A DNA stretch of 64,000 bases from Boswellia sacra (GCA_013180625.2 SNVD02010473.1:3162001-3226000), one strand, 5' to 3'; counted from the stretch's first letter, positions 1 through 14,426 are shown. The notes: a model not told the origin generated them from the letters alone. Made by a program: numbers and translations.

Positions 1-286
1 TCAGAAAGGGAGCCATTGATGTCACCCCACCTAAAATCATTCATTCAACAAAAAATACTCTATCAATTAATAATAATTCTCCCTTAATTATTAACCTGCA
101 TAAAAGTAAATATAAACTAACAAGCAAACAGTGATGAAAGCTAGCTAGCTTACCCGAGATACCAATATCGTATCCAAAAATCAAGCCACCGAATGCAGCA
201 ATAATGCAAGTTACCATTACGTATGAAGTAAGGTGACCAGGGTATTCTTTCCCATCTTTACACTCTATACCGAAGCCTCCAGCCAT
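1..286 (-). CDS. STP-type monosaccharide/H+ symporter, 5' part only (exon 1 and start of exon 2)
   Basis: Exon 1 is 286-154 and exon 2 begins at 30 and leaves the window at base 1. The intron has a GT donor (TCGG|GTAAGC) and an AG acceptor directly before GTGGGGTGAC. Exon 1 encodes 44 residues plus a split Gly: a start MAGGFGIE, a short hydrophilic N-terminus, then the first membrane helix ending in [13 protein letters not shown]; exon 2 opens with GVTSMAPF. This is the signature N-terminus of plant sugar transport proteins (plasma-membrane hexose import with protons), and the intron is at the same place and phase as in the complete copy at 18923-20848. The ATG at 286 is the only sensible start and lies about 75 bases below a TATA box. 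Whether the rest of the gene is intact cannot be seen. Family assignment is secure; the exact member and substrate are not. Confidence 0.85.
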
Positions 287-358
287 GGCTAAGTGTAGAA
301 GACACCTGACTTGAGAGATGATAGTGAAGGAAGGAGAGTGGTGAGAAATGAAGCTGTG

Positions 359-366
359 TATTTATA
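359..366 (-). promoter_or_regulatory. TATA box of the left STP gene
   Basis: TATAAATA on the minus strand, about 73-80 bases upstream of the ATG at 286. The complete STP copy has a TATATAAA at nearly the same distance, which supports both as core promoters. Confidence 0.5.
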
Positions 367-2090
367 ATTAGCTGATAACTAGGTTAAATTAATGTTAATG
401 GTTTCCTTAATAACTTAATTCCTGCAGATAAGTAGAAAAATTTTACGTGTTGATAAATTATATATCTGTAATCGTCAAATATACACTAGCTAACAAGTTG
501 GTAGACAAAGTCAGCTTAGCTAGTCAATAAATAACACCAAAGGATAACTCCAAAAGATTTGAAGATAGATTGAAAAAAGGATTTGGTGATATCTGAATGA
601 AACAGCGTAATCTCTTATATCTTTGAATCTGTTATCAATAATTGAATTAGATTGTTTATCTTTTTGTTAAAATAAAATTTACTTGGAAAATAACAAAACT
701 AAAATTTTCAAATGTGTTTCACTCATGTTACTTAATGAACATCTTTATATTAATTTAAGTTTGATATAAATACGGTATTATATCGTTTCCTTATCATACT
801 GGTAATTGTGTCATATCATATTTATGTTATACATTTTCCTTTATGTTGTATTCACTTAATGGATTTTTTCAAATTGATAATATTATATAGTTATAGAGCA
901 TAAACAAAATCAAATTATAAGATACTCCTGAGTTATAATCAGATTATATATTTGTTAATTTTATGTTATAAGTGTGGTCTATAAAATTTTAATTTTTTTA
1001 ATTAGTTTTTCATGTTTAAATTATAAGTTTGATCTACAATGTAGAAAATTTTGAAAAAAAAAAGTCAGGGTCAGGACATTTATGTTTTTGCTTGATGTGA
1101 TTTTGATGAATTAAAGATTTGAAGCAATACGATTGCATTTTAATTACCACTAATATTGGAACAGTATTTTTATTTTGCATTGCTAAAAAAATTAAAATCT
1201 TTTGAAACAAAAATCCCATTGACTTGGATTAATGAATTCAAACAAAATATCTATTGACCTCGAATGGATAGAATATATAAAAACGTGATAAGTTAATTAA
1301 CTTCAGATTATTATAACTAGTCTAGCACTAACAGATCATATTACATTGTGTGATAATGTATAAATAATAAATAATATTACACTGAATGGTAATTTATGAA
1401 TAATATTACACTGAGTGATAATATATAATAAATAAGTAATGTGACATGTGATTTCTCGTATACAACATACAACGATGTTTTATAGAATTTAAAATCATTA
1501 TATATATTTGGTCCCCTTCAAAATACTATACTTTTTTTTATTCAATTACATGATTTATCCAATTTATATGTATATTAAATTCAATTTTCAGTCAGGCCAC
1601 AACCTTAAATTTTTTGGATATGCTTGGGATTGGAAATTATAAAGGAAAACTTCCATGTACTGTGGAAATGCTTGGGATTGGGATTATCATTTTTTGTTTT
1701 TTCAAATTATAAAGGAAAATAAGTAGGGATTAGTGGCTTCTGCTCTAAGCCGACCGTAAAATATCATTTGCATAATTTTTATAACAGGATCACTAACTTA
1801 ATTTTTATAATAGCAAAGCAGCACCTCGCTCACCTGACCTTGATTTTTCAAACTAAAGAATGACAAATTAATTATCTATAGAATTAGCTTTGTATCACTT
1901 GAATTTACAGGGAAATTTTTGTAAAAGGAGGATAATTCAACATGCAAAATTCTCTAATAAAATTTCAACACAAAATTAAAAAAAATATATTAAGTACTTT
2001 TTGAAATGAGAAAGGAACAAATTAATAGAGATAAAAATAAATCCAAAAGGTCAAGAGGAGGGAAGAAGAAAAACAGATACAAATTACTGC
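367..2090. other. AT-rich intergenic DNA
   Basis: About 1.7 kb between the left STP gene and the decayed STP exon. It is very AT-rich, with short stuttered motifs near 1330-1440 (three versions of a TTACACTGA/G-TGATAAT element). No gene, tRNA or transposon end recognised. Confidence 0.5.
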
Positions 2091-2543
2091 CTAAACATTC
2101 ACATTCTTCAGGGAAGAACCCAGCCAATTTGTGTTATATCCATGCCCGTTGCATCTCCCCAATGGGATTAACGTTCTAGGCTTCTGGCAAGAAGAAGTAG
2201 ATAAAAAAGGGCCACCGAAAAGGCGAAGAAGATGAACAAGCCAAACTTCACGTGACAAAGCGTGGCCAGGAGTAGCTGAGCGATTATGAATGTCCATGAA
2301 CATGTTTACGAACATTACAATATATAGTTTCTGCGGATCTCCTGGTGAGTGGAATTGGAAAGATAGATTTAACTTGGCACTAACCATCCTAGAGGTCCCC
2401 ATGATCATGCAAAAGTCCAGCAACGTGACAACAGATGAATAGCACGCAACAACAATTGCATACCACTTTGGTAAATCTCTTACATCATCACCAGCGGATA
2501 CTACTACTCCAAATTTCCAACCAAGGAAAGATGCCACCAAAGC
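2091..2543 (-). pseudogene. Decayed last exon of an STP sugar transporter
   Basis: On the minus strand this aligns over its whole length to exon 4 of the complete STP gene (18923-19369), starting at the same acceptor position. Recognisable pieces are WKFGV, LPKWYAIVV, the coding remains of the SEIFPL region and VNMFM. Several small insertions and deletions shift the frame repeatedly (for example extra bases after WKFGV, after WYAIVV and around VNMFM), and in-frame matches to the C-terminal PETKN segment survive only in other frames. A little intron homology continues to about 2570, but exons 1-3 are not found upstream. It is therefore the 3' stump of a third STP copy, between the left gene and the oligoribonuclease. 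No protein product is expected. Confidence 0.8.
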
Positions 2544-3842
2544 CTACATATACGATGACAAATGAGACAAACAAGTTTTGCAAGCTAAGTCCATCATCTA
2601 GTCGAGTCTGCCTTCTCATTTCCAAATTTGATTAGACTGGTAGGCCCTTGGTGGAAGGGAAGTCCACCTCTTGGCAACATTTTGTAAACCTTTTAAATTA
2701 ATACCAGAAGCCAAATATGTTTTTTGTACTTTCGATTATCCCTTTATGGCACCAAAAAAAAAAAAATCTCCCATTGCATGAACCCTTCTTGATTAAAGTT
2801 GATATTGCTGATCGGTTTTTCAAAACTACTAGATAGGGTGTTTTGTGAAGGCTTTGTCAACGTTGGCAAAAGTTACAGTTCTCCACACCATGGTTGGTTT
2901 CTCATTGTCGAATCTTTTATGAGTAACTTTACAATGCATATTTTTATTATTCGAAAATTCATTTAATTACAATAGAAATTGACAAAAAAAATTTTAGAAA
3001 ATACTACCAAAATAAATTTAGCGTTATCTTTGGGCGATGGAGAGTAATAGTCTAAAACGGTTGTACTGAGAAATTTCGAAGGTGTACACATCCTCACCTT
3101 CTATCTATTTATTATAGGCTGTATTCAGTTAACTTATTGCCGAAAATTTTAGTTCTTATATTATACGCATTGTATCCAATCTACTAGTGCACCAACCATA
3201 GAATGAACAGTCCAAGATAGACCAACCTTGCCTCCCAAACACAACCCAATTTCCTTGTAACATTTTCCAAAAACTGAGCAATTATAAGATTTTCTGCAAT
3301 AGAACGTTGATTGGTAGTCTACATTTCCCCTATTTGATATGAATTATCTGAATTTGATCACTACAACATAAATACAAATACAAATGAAATTGAAAGAGAT
3401 ACTGATCAGATTAGACTTCTCAGAAGTTAGGCAATAAGAGTTAAAGCTTATGACAACAATGTAAAACTGCTAATAACCCTCTGGCATTCAATCTATATGG
3501 TATACTACTAAGGAAAGACATTCTTTACAAATAAAGTATTAGAATGTAAAATATCCTTAGAGCCAATAAGTTAAGCCTTGTACATTGTCATGACCCAGTA
3601 CGTACAGCATAGATGAACCTTCCAAGTGTTACACAATTACAGAGTAATGGAGTCCACCATGTAAAAGGACCCAACTAGAAAACCAACTGAGACCTGACAA
3701 TAGTTACTTACTGTATTTTTAAGAGAGCATTGTCATTGAAAGAGGCAATCCCCACTCTGGAGAAAAGGTCACCACAGTGCGGGCATTAGTTCTGAATTTG
3801 AATGCTCCTTAAAAAGCCATCATAAACTCCACTATAATTGCT
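2544..3842. other. Intergenic DNA between STP stump and oligoribonuclease 3' end
   Basis: 1.3 kb without recognised coding sequence. The part nearest 3842 must include the 3' UTR and poly(A) site of the minus-strand oligoribonuclease gene; no single poly(A) site can be chosen by eye. Confidence 0.4.
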
Positions 3843-6800
3843 TCACTTCTTCGTCTTTGTTTTAAATATACATTCCTTATAGTACTTGAGTTCCATGATG
3901 CTTTCTCTGATATCATCGAAAGCTCTATGTTTGTTCTCTTTTGGAGGAGCTTTCCTATTTTCTGTGCAAGTGATGAAACATTTATTAATAAACTATGTAA
4001 AGTACGTTAAAAAGTATGAAATATTCCCAGTTTTTGTTGTGGACTGTGCAAGTGATGACCTTTCAATAAGAAAATATCTTTAGTATCATACCACAAAATT
4101 GCCTCTGAACTCAAGTAACTCCACTATGCAAACATGCAGATAAATAGAAATTTAATGGCAGCAATTGAGAAAACTGAGAAGATTAGGTGATTCAGCCACT
4201 ATCTGACAGGTCCTCTGCATTGGTTTAGTTTACGCTATCATTCATTTTCTATCAAATCCCAATCTGAATGGTTTGACCTGTGGTCCAAGTGCAACCACCT
4301 ATACCCATGTTCACCCTATTCAGCTAGTTTCTAGAATTTCAATTGCAGCTCAATATAAGTTTCTGCTTTTGCAACTCATAAAGGAATAGAAACAACATGA
4401 AGGCGAACATGCTACAATTCAGGAAATAGGTCAAGTAACACATGCTTTAAGCTCTGTATATCATTGTTCATAGACATGTATATACATGGATGTTCCATAA
4501 AAGCTCAAAACTTTTTATATTCATTCGAATAATTGTAACTAAGCTTGTGCTTCCAAATATCTATTTTTGGAAATGAAAAAATTTCACCCATCAAAAGAAT
4601 AAAAAGAGATGATTGGTCATGATTTTAAAATTTTATCACATTATATCATAATATATAAAGAACATAAAAATGTGATCAAGATCAAATGAACTCAGAGGGG
4701 TGCAGGGCCAATCTTTTCGACAAAGGCAGGATTCCATTAATGTTCTTAACCAAAAAAATAAAAAGTAAAAGGTGTTCCATTTTTCCCTTTATTTATTTAT
4801 TTTTTCAACGTTTAGTTTAGTTGTGTGTACACCGTTTCTTTCATGTCAAGGGCAACAATCTCCATTTTGATATGTTGCTTTAGACGAAAAGATATAGAGC
4901 TAAATTTCCTATATTAGCTGAAACTGCAAGACATTTTAGCAATTCCAATAACCACATTGGCTTCTAAGTCTTTAGCCCCAGGAATAGATTCTTTAGTCCA
5001 TGTAACAGGCTTCATCAGGACTCATTGGAGGATTTGATAGGCACCTAAACTTGGTTTTGGGTTCTCTTTTTAGGCGTGGGGCATAAAGATCAGGAACAAT
5101 AGCATTGACTTCAAGTTTGCTCTATCTCAATGTTTAGATTCCTATTTTGATTTGGGAGAATTATTTTGTTTAATTGAGTTACTCTGAAGATTTGACTGAA
5201 AGTTAGAGTCTTAAGTATGGTTTTGTATTAGTACATTTTTTTGTTTATAGAAAAACAAGCAAAGGACTAACTGTTTGTTCAATGAACAAGCAGAACAACA
5301 AGGCACAGTGGAAAAGTATGGATTTTAGGGGTGAGTCCAATCACTCCCGTGCAGTGAATCTCTGTCCCAGTGCTGAGCTAAAAACACTGAGATTAAAGGT
5401 GAGGATGGGATTCCTCTTCCCCAATGGGAGTTCGAGCTGCGGGCAATATCACCTGTCCCAACCCTGGAAATTGTCATCCTATTCAGCCTAGGTGAAAACT
5501 TCTAGCAATGCTATTGAAGCATATAGATGACCAGGCAGTTGGACTAAAAAAAATTTAATAGGTTGATCTTAAGAATCAAAAGACTGTCCAACTTGTCAAA
5601 GATTGATAAGTGTAAACATGAAATAGTTTAATCTTAAGAGTCAAAAGATGTTCAGCCTTCTAGAAGATTGTTGCTGGCGAAAGCAGAAAAATTCTATTGA
5701 TGGGCTCGTACAGTTCTAACAAAGCACATGAATAAGATTAAAAAAGGGGGTTGTAACCCAACACAGAAAACAAGAGAAAACATGAGTAAGAGATTGGTTC
5801 ACTTTAAATAAAATAAATAATTCAAACTCATTACTCATCCACTTTAGAAAAAAAAAAAATCTTGCCCATACAGCTAGAAGATCCAGAACATCTACCAATA
5901 ATTACGGAACTGGCTTCTCTAGCCTAAGACACACACTCAAGGAACCATTAGGCCTTGCCTTGCAATAAAAGACAGATCTTCAGTAGAATGGCTCCTATGG
6001 CAAAAGACATTTATCTTTCAGTGAGACCTATAAAGGGTTAGCGACAAAAACTTGGAGCTTTAATTATTTAGATGTGAAATAGTCTACTCAACATCTTCAA
6101 TTACTATACTTGCAGAAAAAGAAAAAGGAAAAGCTGCATATGTACTGGAGGGAAACCCAAAAAAAAAAAAAAAAAAAGACATTAATAAATTAAATAATAA
6201 ATTAAAACATGACATGTATTATGTAATTTCTTCACCTTTATCCCCTCAAAATCTCCTATAATTTTTATAATTTCTCTGTTCCTTGTCATTGTTAGGCTTT
6301 GTTTCTGAAGTTGTTCACAGCGAGCAATGTGCAGGTACTGAGCGTACTTTTTGATGTCCCTGTGGACTTCTAGTTTACTTTAAGCATCACTCCCCACTTT
6401 TAATGATAGTCTCTTTTTTGTTTATTAAAAACTAAAACATTAAGAAAAAAGGTACTGATTAAGCCCAAGTATTGGAAGAGCACTTTTGACTGATCTAGTG
6501 AACTTTTAATCTCTTCAAGAATCACAGGAATATTATTTGAATACCTAAAAACGAAATAAAAAAGATCCATTTTCAAAATCCTGATACTTAAGAAAGAAAC
6601 AGAACCAAATTTTAAGCATTCATATAGTATTATGAGACAATTACCTCTTGGAAACCAGCGAATACATAGAGCTTTGATGCTGCTAACATCGACAAGTACA
6701 TGAGAGAAAAGACTAGCCAGATCTGGCATGTATTTCTGCAAAGTTGAAAATAGTTAAGAGAATCAATAATGTAGTTGAAATGGAAGTTAATAAAAAAATA

Positions 6801-9800
6801 AGTACCAACTCTGATTCAATATCGAAAAGCGAGATAAAACTTGGGTAGGAAATTGATTACCATGCTGCCTACTACACATTATTTGACACATGAATTTAAA
6901 ACTTGAGCATAATTAATTAGTTAAACTATAAATAATAAATTTAGGGAACAGAAGTTGATACAAAAAAGTAAACCTGTCACATTGCCAATATAGCACCACA
7001 TGAGAACAAATTTCTTGACATATAAAATGGGGTTCTAAAACTGATCAATAAATAGTAAATGGGGAATGAACGATCATTTATCTAAAAAGATTTCTTCAAT
7101 CTTAGAGCAAAAGACCATGGACCACTTGTTCTTCAAAACTCTAATAGTAACTGAAAAGTAAAATGATATTAATTCAAATTTAAAGTATCTTAACCTTTTT
7201 AACAGCCCAAAATAATACCCCCTAACTTCCCTACTAAAGGTGCAGCACCCTAGCCCTTAATCTAGCAAAACAAATTTTCCTACTAATCTCTATCAAAATC
7301 CCTTTTTGATTTATTTGACTACGACTTATTTTGAGAGTGCTGAAAAGTTGTTTTTGCATTACTCCTCCACTAGCTTTTTGTGGTACAAGTAACTTAAGGA
7401 ATTCAATTTCTCAGCTTTTTTCGAGGGACATGCAGCTAGGAGAGGCAGAAGGAAGTCTGTCGTTTTATCAATTATGCAGTCATGGCACCTCTTTGCATTT
7501 TACATGCTCAAAGACTTAGGAGAATTTCTGAAGGTATTAATTGGGAGGATGTTCCCACTATGTGAAAAAAAGTGAAATTTTGAACTTCTCCCCGGGGTCT
7601 ATTACTTAGGAGTTTTGGGAAAATTTCTTCTTCATGCAACACAAGTTACACAACGGGGAAGCTTCAATACCCTAATCAAAAAACGGTTTCTTGTTCAGTT
7701 ACTGGTACAGGGGTCTTACTTTAGAACTTTAGAGTTATATTACACTTTTTGAATACTTCAGACAGCCCTATTGGGTTTCCAGGAATTGTCCTTTCTTGTG
7801 GACAGCTTGTCCAACTCTATTTTACCTTTTTTTTTTCCAACATTATAATCCTCTTTATTTGATAGCACAATAATTATTAAAAAAAAAAAAAAGACTACTA
7901 AATTTCAGAATAATTTCTCATAGATCACTCGTAGCTTGTGAGTTGTTAACTTGGCAATTATAAGTTTGAAATTGCAAAATGACCTCCCTGACCTTCTTTT
8001 CAACCTGATAAAGAAAATACCTTTGTGCTGAATAAGCAGCAAGAAAATTAATTTTATAACCTTAAAATTGCTTACTCAAGTTAACATTTCAAAATTCCAT
8101 GGAGAACTGGTTAAACCATAACCAATCAGTTAATCAAACTTAATACAATTTACAAAATAAATACAACAAAACCTTTCATACAGTAAATATTCATGGACTT
8201 ATACCTTAAATGTTTAGAAATCTAGCGCCCTACAACAAAGATTCTTTTAATCATCAAAATCAAGTGCTGAATCCTTCAAGGTTAAAGTACCCCTGTTAAT
8301 CTAGGATATTGCTTAACTATCCAAATCATAGCTTTTACAGCATGGGCTCTGCATCTATCTTCTGAACATAGATTATTTTATGAGCCAGAGTCCTTAATTA
8401 TCCTGACATTATTTGGATTCAATAATGAAAAGAATGGGAAATATAAATTGACTTGACTAAACATATATCACCACCCAATATCTCTCTTAATGTGTAGAAT
8501 TTGCAGCGATTGGCCCTATGTCTAGAATTCCATAACTAAACCAAACTTAAAACTGATACTCAATCTTCAAAAACATGAAAATCTAGTGTATGTTACATGT
8601 CAGACAAGAACACTGCAAAATTATTTAAAAAAAAAAAAAAACTAAATAAATAAACAGAACATATACATCTGATTACATCAATCATTCTTCGAAAAATGAA
8701 AGCGATGGTAAATACGATATGCACGATAACATTCAGTTAAATTACCTTTAAAAATATAAAGTCCATGTAAACTGAATTCCCAGCTAGAACAGGTGTATAG
8801 GTACCAACATGACTCTTGACAAATTTTATAACCTGCACTAGTGGATCACACATATCAAATATATCTTAAAAGAAACAAAAAGGGAAATGAAGCATTAAAC
8901 ACAGACATATAATTTGAAATAACATATGCCTTGAGCTATAGAAATTATAACCTACAAAATTACAATTCAAGATAAGACTGAAGTTAAAGGAAAGAAATTG
9001 GACCTGGTTATTAATTAGATTATATCAATTCAAAAGATGAGTCATAACCCAACCCACAAATAAATAATAATAAAGTTGATTACAAACTGCAAAGTTTCTT
9101 CATATTAAAAGAAGAAGATAGGCAACCCAACAAAAAGAAGATAAAAATCAGATCACTAGTAAACAGGGAGGCAAAAGTCTATGAAAAAGATCCCCATAAG
9201 AAAAGGTATAAGCTGCACAAAAAGACAGATTAATGATAGCATCCATACAGGTAACGCAACCCCAAAAACAAAACAAATCAGCATAGAACCCCAGAAAGTA
9301 AGTAAGGGTGAACAGAGGAGAAAGACGCTTCTTGAAACTAAAGCACAAAAAGATGCAAGAACAGGTACGCTGTCAAAGAGTTTTCTTTACTATAACATTT
9401 TGAAAATGCTGGAGTTTCTTTATCACCAAATCACAAAAAGAAGAGCTATTCCGCAAAATCGTAACTCTCTTTCCTTTCCTTTATGAAAGTAGAAAATTTT
9501 TCTGTTAAATGCGAAGAACAGGATCTCGGATTGACCCATTCAAAGTTAGATTCTTCCCAAGCCTTCTTCAAAAAATAAATAAACAAATAAAGCCACTGTA
9601 CAGTTCACGAAAAGATGATTTGCTGTCCCTTCACTTTTTTGCACATGATGCACTCAGAGGAGGATAGGTTGATGGCTGGTTGCCTTTTTTGAATTGCTTC
9701 TCTTTTGTTGGCTTATTTTAGAGTAAGAGTCCAGGCAAAGACTTCAATTTTTGGGGAAACAAGAGCCTTCCATGTCATACTAAGCTGTTTGATATCATCA

Positions 9801-12800
9801 TTGGGATTTTCTTGATAAAGTTTACCAGAATAAGATTTACACTAGTAGCATCCACAAAAGGCAAGCTTCCAGCTTCTCTTATCTTCCCTGGTCCCAAATA
9901 AAATCACTTCAAACAGTTTTGACAGCATTTGAAATTCCAGGATCTCTCTATCATTTGAATTCTTTGTGAAGAAATAGCAGACATATTATTCTTCTTCATC
10001 TACCACAAATTAGAAATAGCAGTTATTTGAAGCACATATAAGTTTAGTTACTCCTTTGTTTTTGTTCAAGTTTGCGTATTGTGAGATGTTAAGCTGATGT
10101 TCATATTCTTTAAAGAATTAAAGTCCTAAAACAAAAAGTCCAGCACTAAAAGATCAATGTAAAGGAACAATAAAGGACTCGAGCAATCAACCTTAAATTA
10201 AAGTTCCTTAAAGTACACCTATATATTCCAGAAAAGCACACCATCTTTAGTCAAATTCACCAAACTAGTTGGAGAAATCTCAAGAATCTTGATATCACAA
10301 GAAAAATACATACTTCAATCTTCAGATTCTAAGTGGGGACTTCTTGGAATGAAGTTTTAAAGTAAAATGTCATCCGAGAGCTAAAACCTCAGTAGAAAAA
10401 CAGACTTGAGCCAGCTAAGACCAACAAAACCAGGAAGATTTAGAATACAAGGCCAAATTCAAATCCGATGTCACCAAAGATTAAGGAGTAATAAAAAATG
10501 GGAAAACATATTGGTAAGGCCGAAGTTATGTTGGGATCAAGCTCTTGTATGTTTCATAGTACCATAACAGTGATCCATCTGTGAAATGTTTAGTAATTAG
10601 GAAGATTTGGTAGTAGAGACAAAATCATCCAATATTAACCGAACAATTACGAAGCATTTATAACCAATTGAAAAATTGTTTGAAATTCTATTCAATTGTC
10701 TGACATGACAAGTATCCTTTTTCAGCCTGGCCAAAATGTGCACATCAAAATTAAAGGCAGTGAAATCCACAAGTCCCTCCATTTTTCTTGAAAGCACATG
10801 TGGTCCAATAACATCAATAGTCTGAAGAATGGGGAATACGTAATGAATGATGAGTGCCCAAAGACTGTTGAGTCTATTATCATTATCCTTCCAACACCCC
10901 CTTCAAACATTCTTCTTAAAGCTTATCTCAGTTACCATTTTGCATAAAAAAAAAAAAGTAATAATAATAATAATGATAATGATAGTGATAATAATAATAA
11001 CAAAAACAAAGAGAACTAACAGCCAAAAGCCAACTACCCTAGGTAGAACACAGTGTAGGTATAGTCTAAGATTCCAACACTAGACTAGCTAGATCTTTCG
11101 TTCAGAACCTTGACGAACCCCAATGCCTTACACTCCTTCCAGGCTTCATTGTCCTAAAAACAACAATAAAAAATGGAGCAAGAAATTTTGTTCTGATTTA
11201 GTAAATGAAAGTAGTTGTTTCCTGTTTCTTTTTGTGGTTTTGAGCCTTCATTTCACAAATGTAAATAATTCTCTCTAAACTGTGGCTTTTTTCTTCATCC
11301 ATCATAGTTGGAGGTGGGAGTAACTAGACAAAGGACTTTTTACTTTATAATGCTGACTTCTGAACTCTTTTAGGATGTCCTAGTCTCTTGTATGTCTCTT
11401 TTCATTCTTTTTGACTGTATTGACAATTTCATATGGCATTTATGCAGACAGCTTGTTCACCGTAAAATCTTATTTCATGCATATACCTAATATGTTTCTT
11501 ATTATAAAAAATAAATTAAAAGAAAAATACAAGCTGTCCTTGAAGCTCCTACCATCTTATTGCCCTGTGACTTCTAAATCACAGAAGATCCAAATAATCA
11601 TTTCTTCTCATCTTTGTGATAAATAAACACTCAGAATAAAATTCTTCAGCAAAAAAGAATAAATAAATGAGTCTCAGATTTGTAGTTTTCCATCTTAAAG
11701 CGTCCTTCTATTTTGACCAAAAATTTATGATAAATGCATAGTCAAAAAGAAACCAACCATTTATGGCTTAACACATAATAACGTTATCACACACCTGCTG
11801 TTCAGCTTCTTTTTCACTCACGGTACTTTGGAGCACTTTTCTTGTCAACCCTATAACAATTATGAAGTGTTTGACACAGATTCTCAGATGAGATGCTATA
11901 ATTATGAGAGAATATCCTGCAAATTTGTGTTGAGCTGCTTACCACTAGCTTTATGCTGATTTTGACACCATTCTCCCATGCTATCTAAGCACTCTTTACT
12001 TTGATGAATAACCAAATCAGGTCCCTAAAAAAATGAAGATTAATACTACAAATAAGTAATATCGAACAGAATGATGTTTGTCAGTCAAAATTTAGTCCAC
12101 GTGTACAATTTGTACAATTAAAATAGCATAAACAAAATGTTGGTTGCCAATTTTTACATATTATGCAAAAAGAAACTCAGATACTGCTACTTTATGAACC
12201 ATTATCAATTGACAAAAATCAAATAAATATACTTACTTTTCATATATATAAGAAGAAAATCAACTCTAAATGCACTTTTCTAACACATAAAAATCATGCT
12301 TTTACTGATAATGTTCACACTACCAAGACTGCTGCATTGTCTTGTTTATTTTAGCTCATCAACTTTGATTATAGAATAATCCTAATCATCTTCATCAGTT
12401 GTCTACATCAAAAATTCTTGCCTCTTACAAGCTTTTATATGGGACAAAATGATGAATACTAAGAAGGTGCACATCTATTGAGTATCGTTTCACTGAAAAG
12501 TTAGAAAATAATAACATACTACAGAAACATCTATAAAAATTTAGGTTACATAGGACATTCAAGACAAACACATAACAAACTACAAAATAATGCAGCAGAT
12601 AGGGCTAAAGTGTATTAACAAATAGGATACAAACCTCCACTGATTTTGTCAAACTGCCATCTGTTATTATACAAGCAATCTCCAGTATTCGATCAACTTC
12701 AACACGCAAACCTACATAGAATGAAAAGGAGTGAGAAAAAGCTTGCCTATCTTTATGCCCTATCAACCAAGTCAATTGACTACTAGATTTTTTGATGGAA

Positions 12801-14426
12801 AAAAAAATACTATATAGATTTGCTAATGAAATAATTTTAGCTTTGCCTAATTTGGTTCTACATCTGGGTTCAGTTTGGTCTGGTTTGGTCCATGTAACAT
12901 AAGGGGGCCTAACAGATAACTTAACAGCAATGTTGAGGCTTTACCTATTGGTATAAGCTTTTGGTCGAATAATAACTTAACAGGGTACTAGAGTAGATGT
13001 CCTAAGTTTGTAAATTCCTACATGTGGTCTACTTCAGTCCAGCCACATCACACATAAGAAGGCCCAGTAGAATGCAAACAACAGGATAAATAGGATTTAG
13101 GACGTGCATGTTAGGGAGGGACAGGGTTGATATAGAGAGAAAGAGGAGATTTGTATTTCAAAACTTTAAGGTTAGTATTGATGGGGTGATTCTGGGTTAG
13201 TGTGCATTTGTTTTTATTGAGTAGCATACTCTTTTGGAAGAAGAAGAGATTAGGACTAGATTGCCCTGAATCAATGGTCCAAAATTATGCAAACAACCGT
13301 GTAGAAAATCTGTGATAATGAATTCTTCCCCTACATTGCTTTCAACAACACCAGGAATGAATAATAGTTCCTGCTCCTACTGTTATGAGGCCTAGGTTTG
13401 ACACTAAAAAAGACAAAATCAACTATGTGATCACCCAAACTCTCTAAGCTGACAATAGATATTGCAAAACAAGAGAACCCAAAGGACAGGTTGCCAGAAG
13501 AATCAGCTTAAAAGCAGCGATATCATATAACTCTCTAGTACCAAGTTTGAAAATATAAAGAAAGTCATAAAATCAAGAAACTGGAGACAGAAACTATTTA
13601 GATTATAACCCAAAAAAAAGACAAAAAAGAATAAAGGCATAAAGTCTTACAAAGATAAATTTTTTCTTAGATTACTAAAATCTATATCTATGTTTGCATT
13701 TCCAGATTTTCCAGATATATCATGCATATCCACGTATTAAGACTATACATACACATACCAATGTGTGGATAAAGTTTGAACAAGAAATACTAAACTTAAA
13801 GAACTTCACAATTATATGCTTTCAAACTCACTTCACTCTTCAAAATCAATCATCAAATTAATAAAGCCTGATAAAATAGTACTTCAAAAACTACCACACC
13901 ACATCAATTCACTTACAATAACTTATCAAAGTGATAGTTATGCCTAAGAAAGGCTAGAAGGTAAAAAGCCTTAAGCAGCTACCAAGCGAATATGTAAAAG
14001 GCTGACTGGGTACTTCAACTGGTCCACCGGGGCTTGACATATGATCATAGCCCCTTCGGTGGCTGAGGGAAGCAATGATCAATATATATATTTATATATG
14101 ACAAAACCCAGGCAGGCAAGATTTTTACCAGTCATTTCCAAGTCAATCCAAACGAGGGGCATCTTCAACTGCCCCAATTCCAAAGGACTCATGGCTTTGG
14201 CATCAGTAGAGCTATTCTTGACTTTCTTATTGGTTTGACCTGTGTCAAGAATTCAATTTATAGAACAAGTAAAGCATTGAAAAAGCAACAATTTAAATAT
14301 GCCAGATTATCAATTAAGCTTACCTGAATGGCGAGAAGACGAAGAAGAAGTACAAGGCGATTGCAACTGATCCTCCGCCGCGTCGTCCACCGCTAAAGCA
14401 GTGAATGCATTCGAGAGGCCGTCCAT
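3843..14426 (-). CDS. Oligoribonuclease (DEDDh 3'-5' exoribonuclease, Orn/REXO2 family)
   Basis: Eight exons: 14426-14324, 14239-14129, 12711-12635, 12024-11943, 11850-11795, 8832-8746, 6735-6645, 3961-3843. All junctions are GT-AG and the frame closes at 241 aa. Orn enzymes trim 2-5 nt RNA fragments to mononucleotides from the 3' end. The catalytic set is complete: D67 and E69 in PLVWIDLEMTG, D167 in AGNSVYMD, and H214/D219 in HRAFDDIRES. Other family marks are DRILEIACIITDG (about 78-90), GPDLVIHQ, EWCQNQH and the C-terminal LKYYKE. Residues 1-60 are a low-complexity extension absent from the bacterial enzyme (181 aa); it may affect targeting but is not a clear transit peptide. The start is the first ATG in the frame of exon 1. 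Introns 5, 6 and 7 are 2-3 kb each and hold transposon debris. Function is confident from the family; the organelle is not. Confidence 0.93.
9490..9960 (-). mobile_element. Dead LINE fragment (zinc-binding region downstream of reverse transcriptase)
   Basis: Read on the minus strand within intron 5 of the oligoribonuclease gene, the translation gives SGKLYQE, then WKALVSPKIEVFAWTLTLK, a stop, ANKREAIQKRQP, ECIMCKK, a further stop, and after a frame change WVNPRSCSSHLTEKF. This order (W-K/S-x-PKI-x-FFxW ... R-x-P ... C-x-x-CK) matches the zf-RVT region found after reverse transcriptase in plant non-LTR retrotransposons. Stops and frameshifts show it is long dead. No poly(A) tail or target duplication could be placed, so the ends are approximate. 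Confidence 0.6.

Noticed and set aside
7331..7519. Short open frame in oligoribonuclease intron 6
   Set aside because: No homology seen; ordinary intron sequence.
9181..9486. 101-codon plus-strand frame near the LINE fragment
   Set aside because: Opposite strand to the LINE reading direction, lysine-rich because of A-rich DNA; no support.
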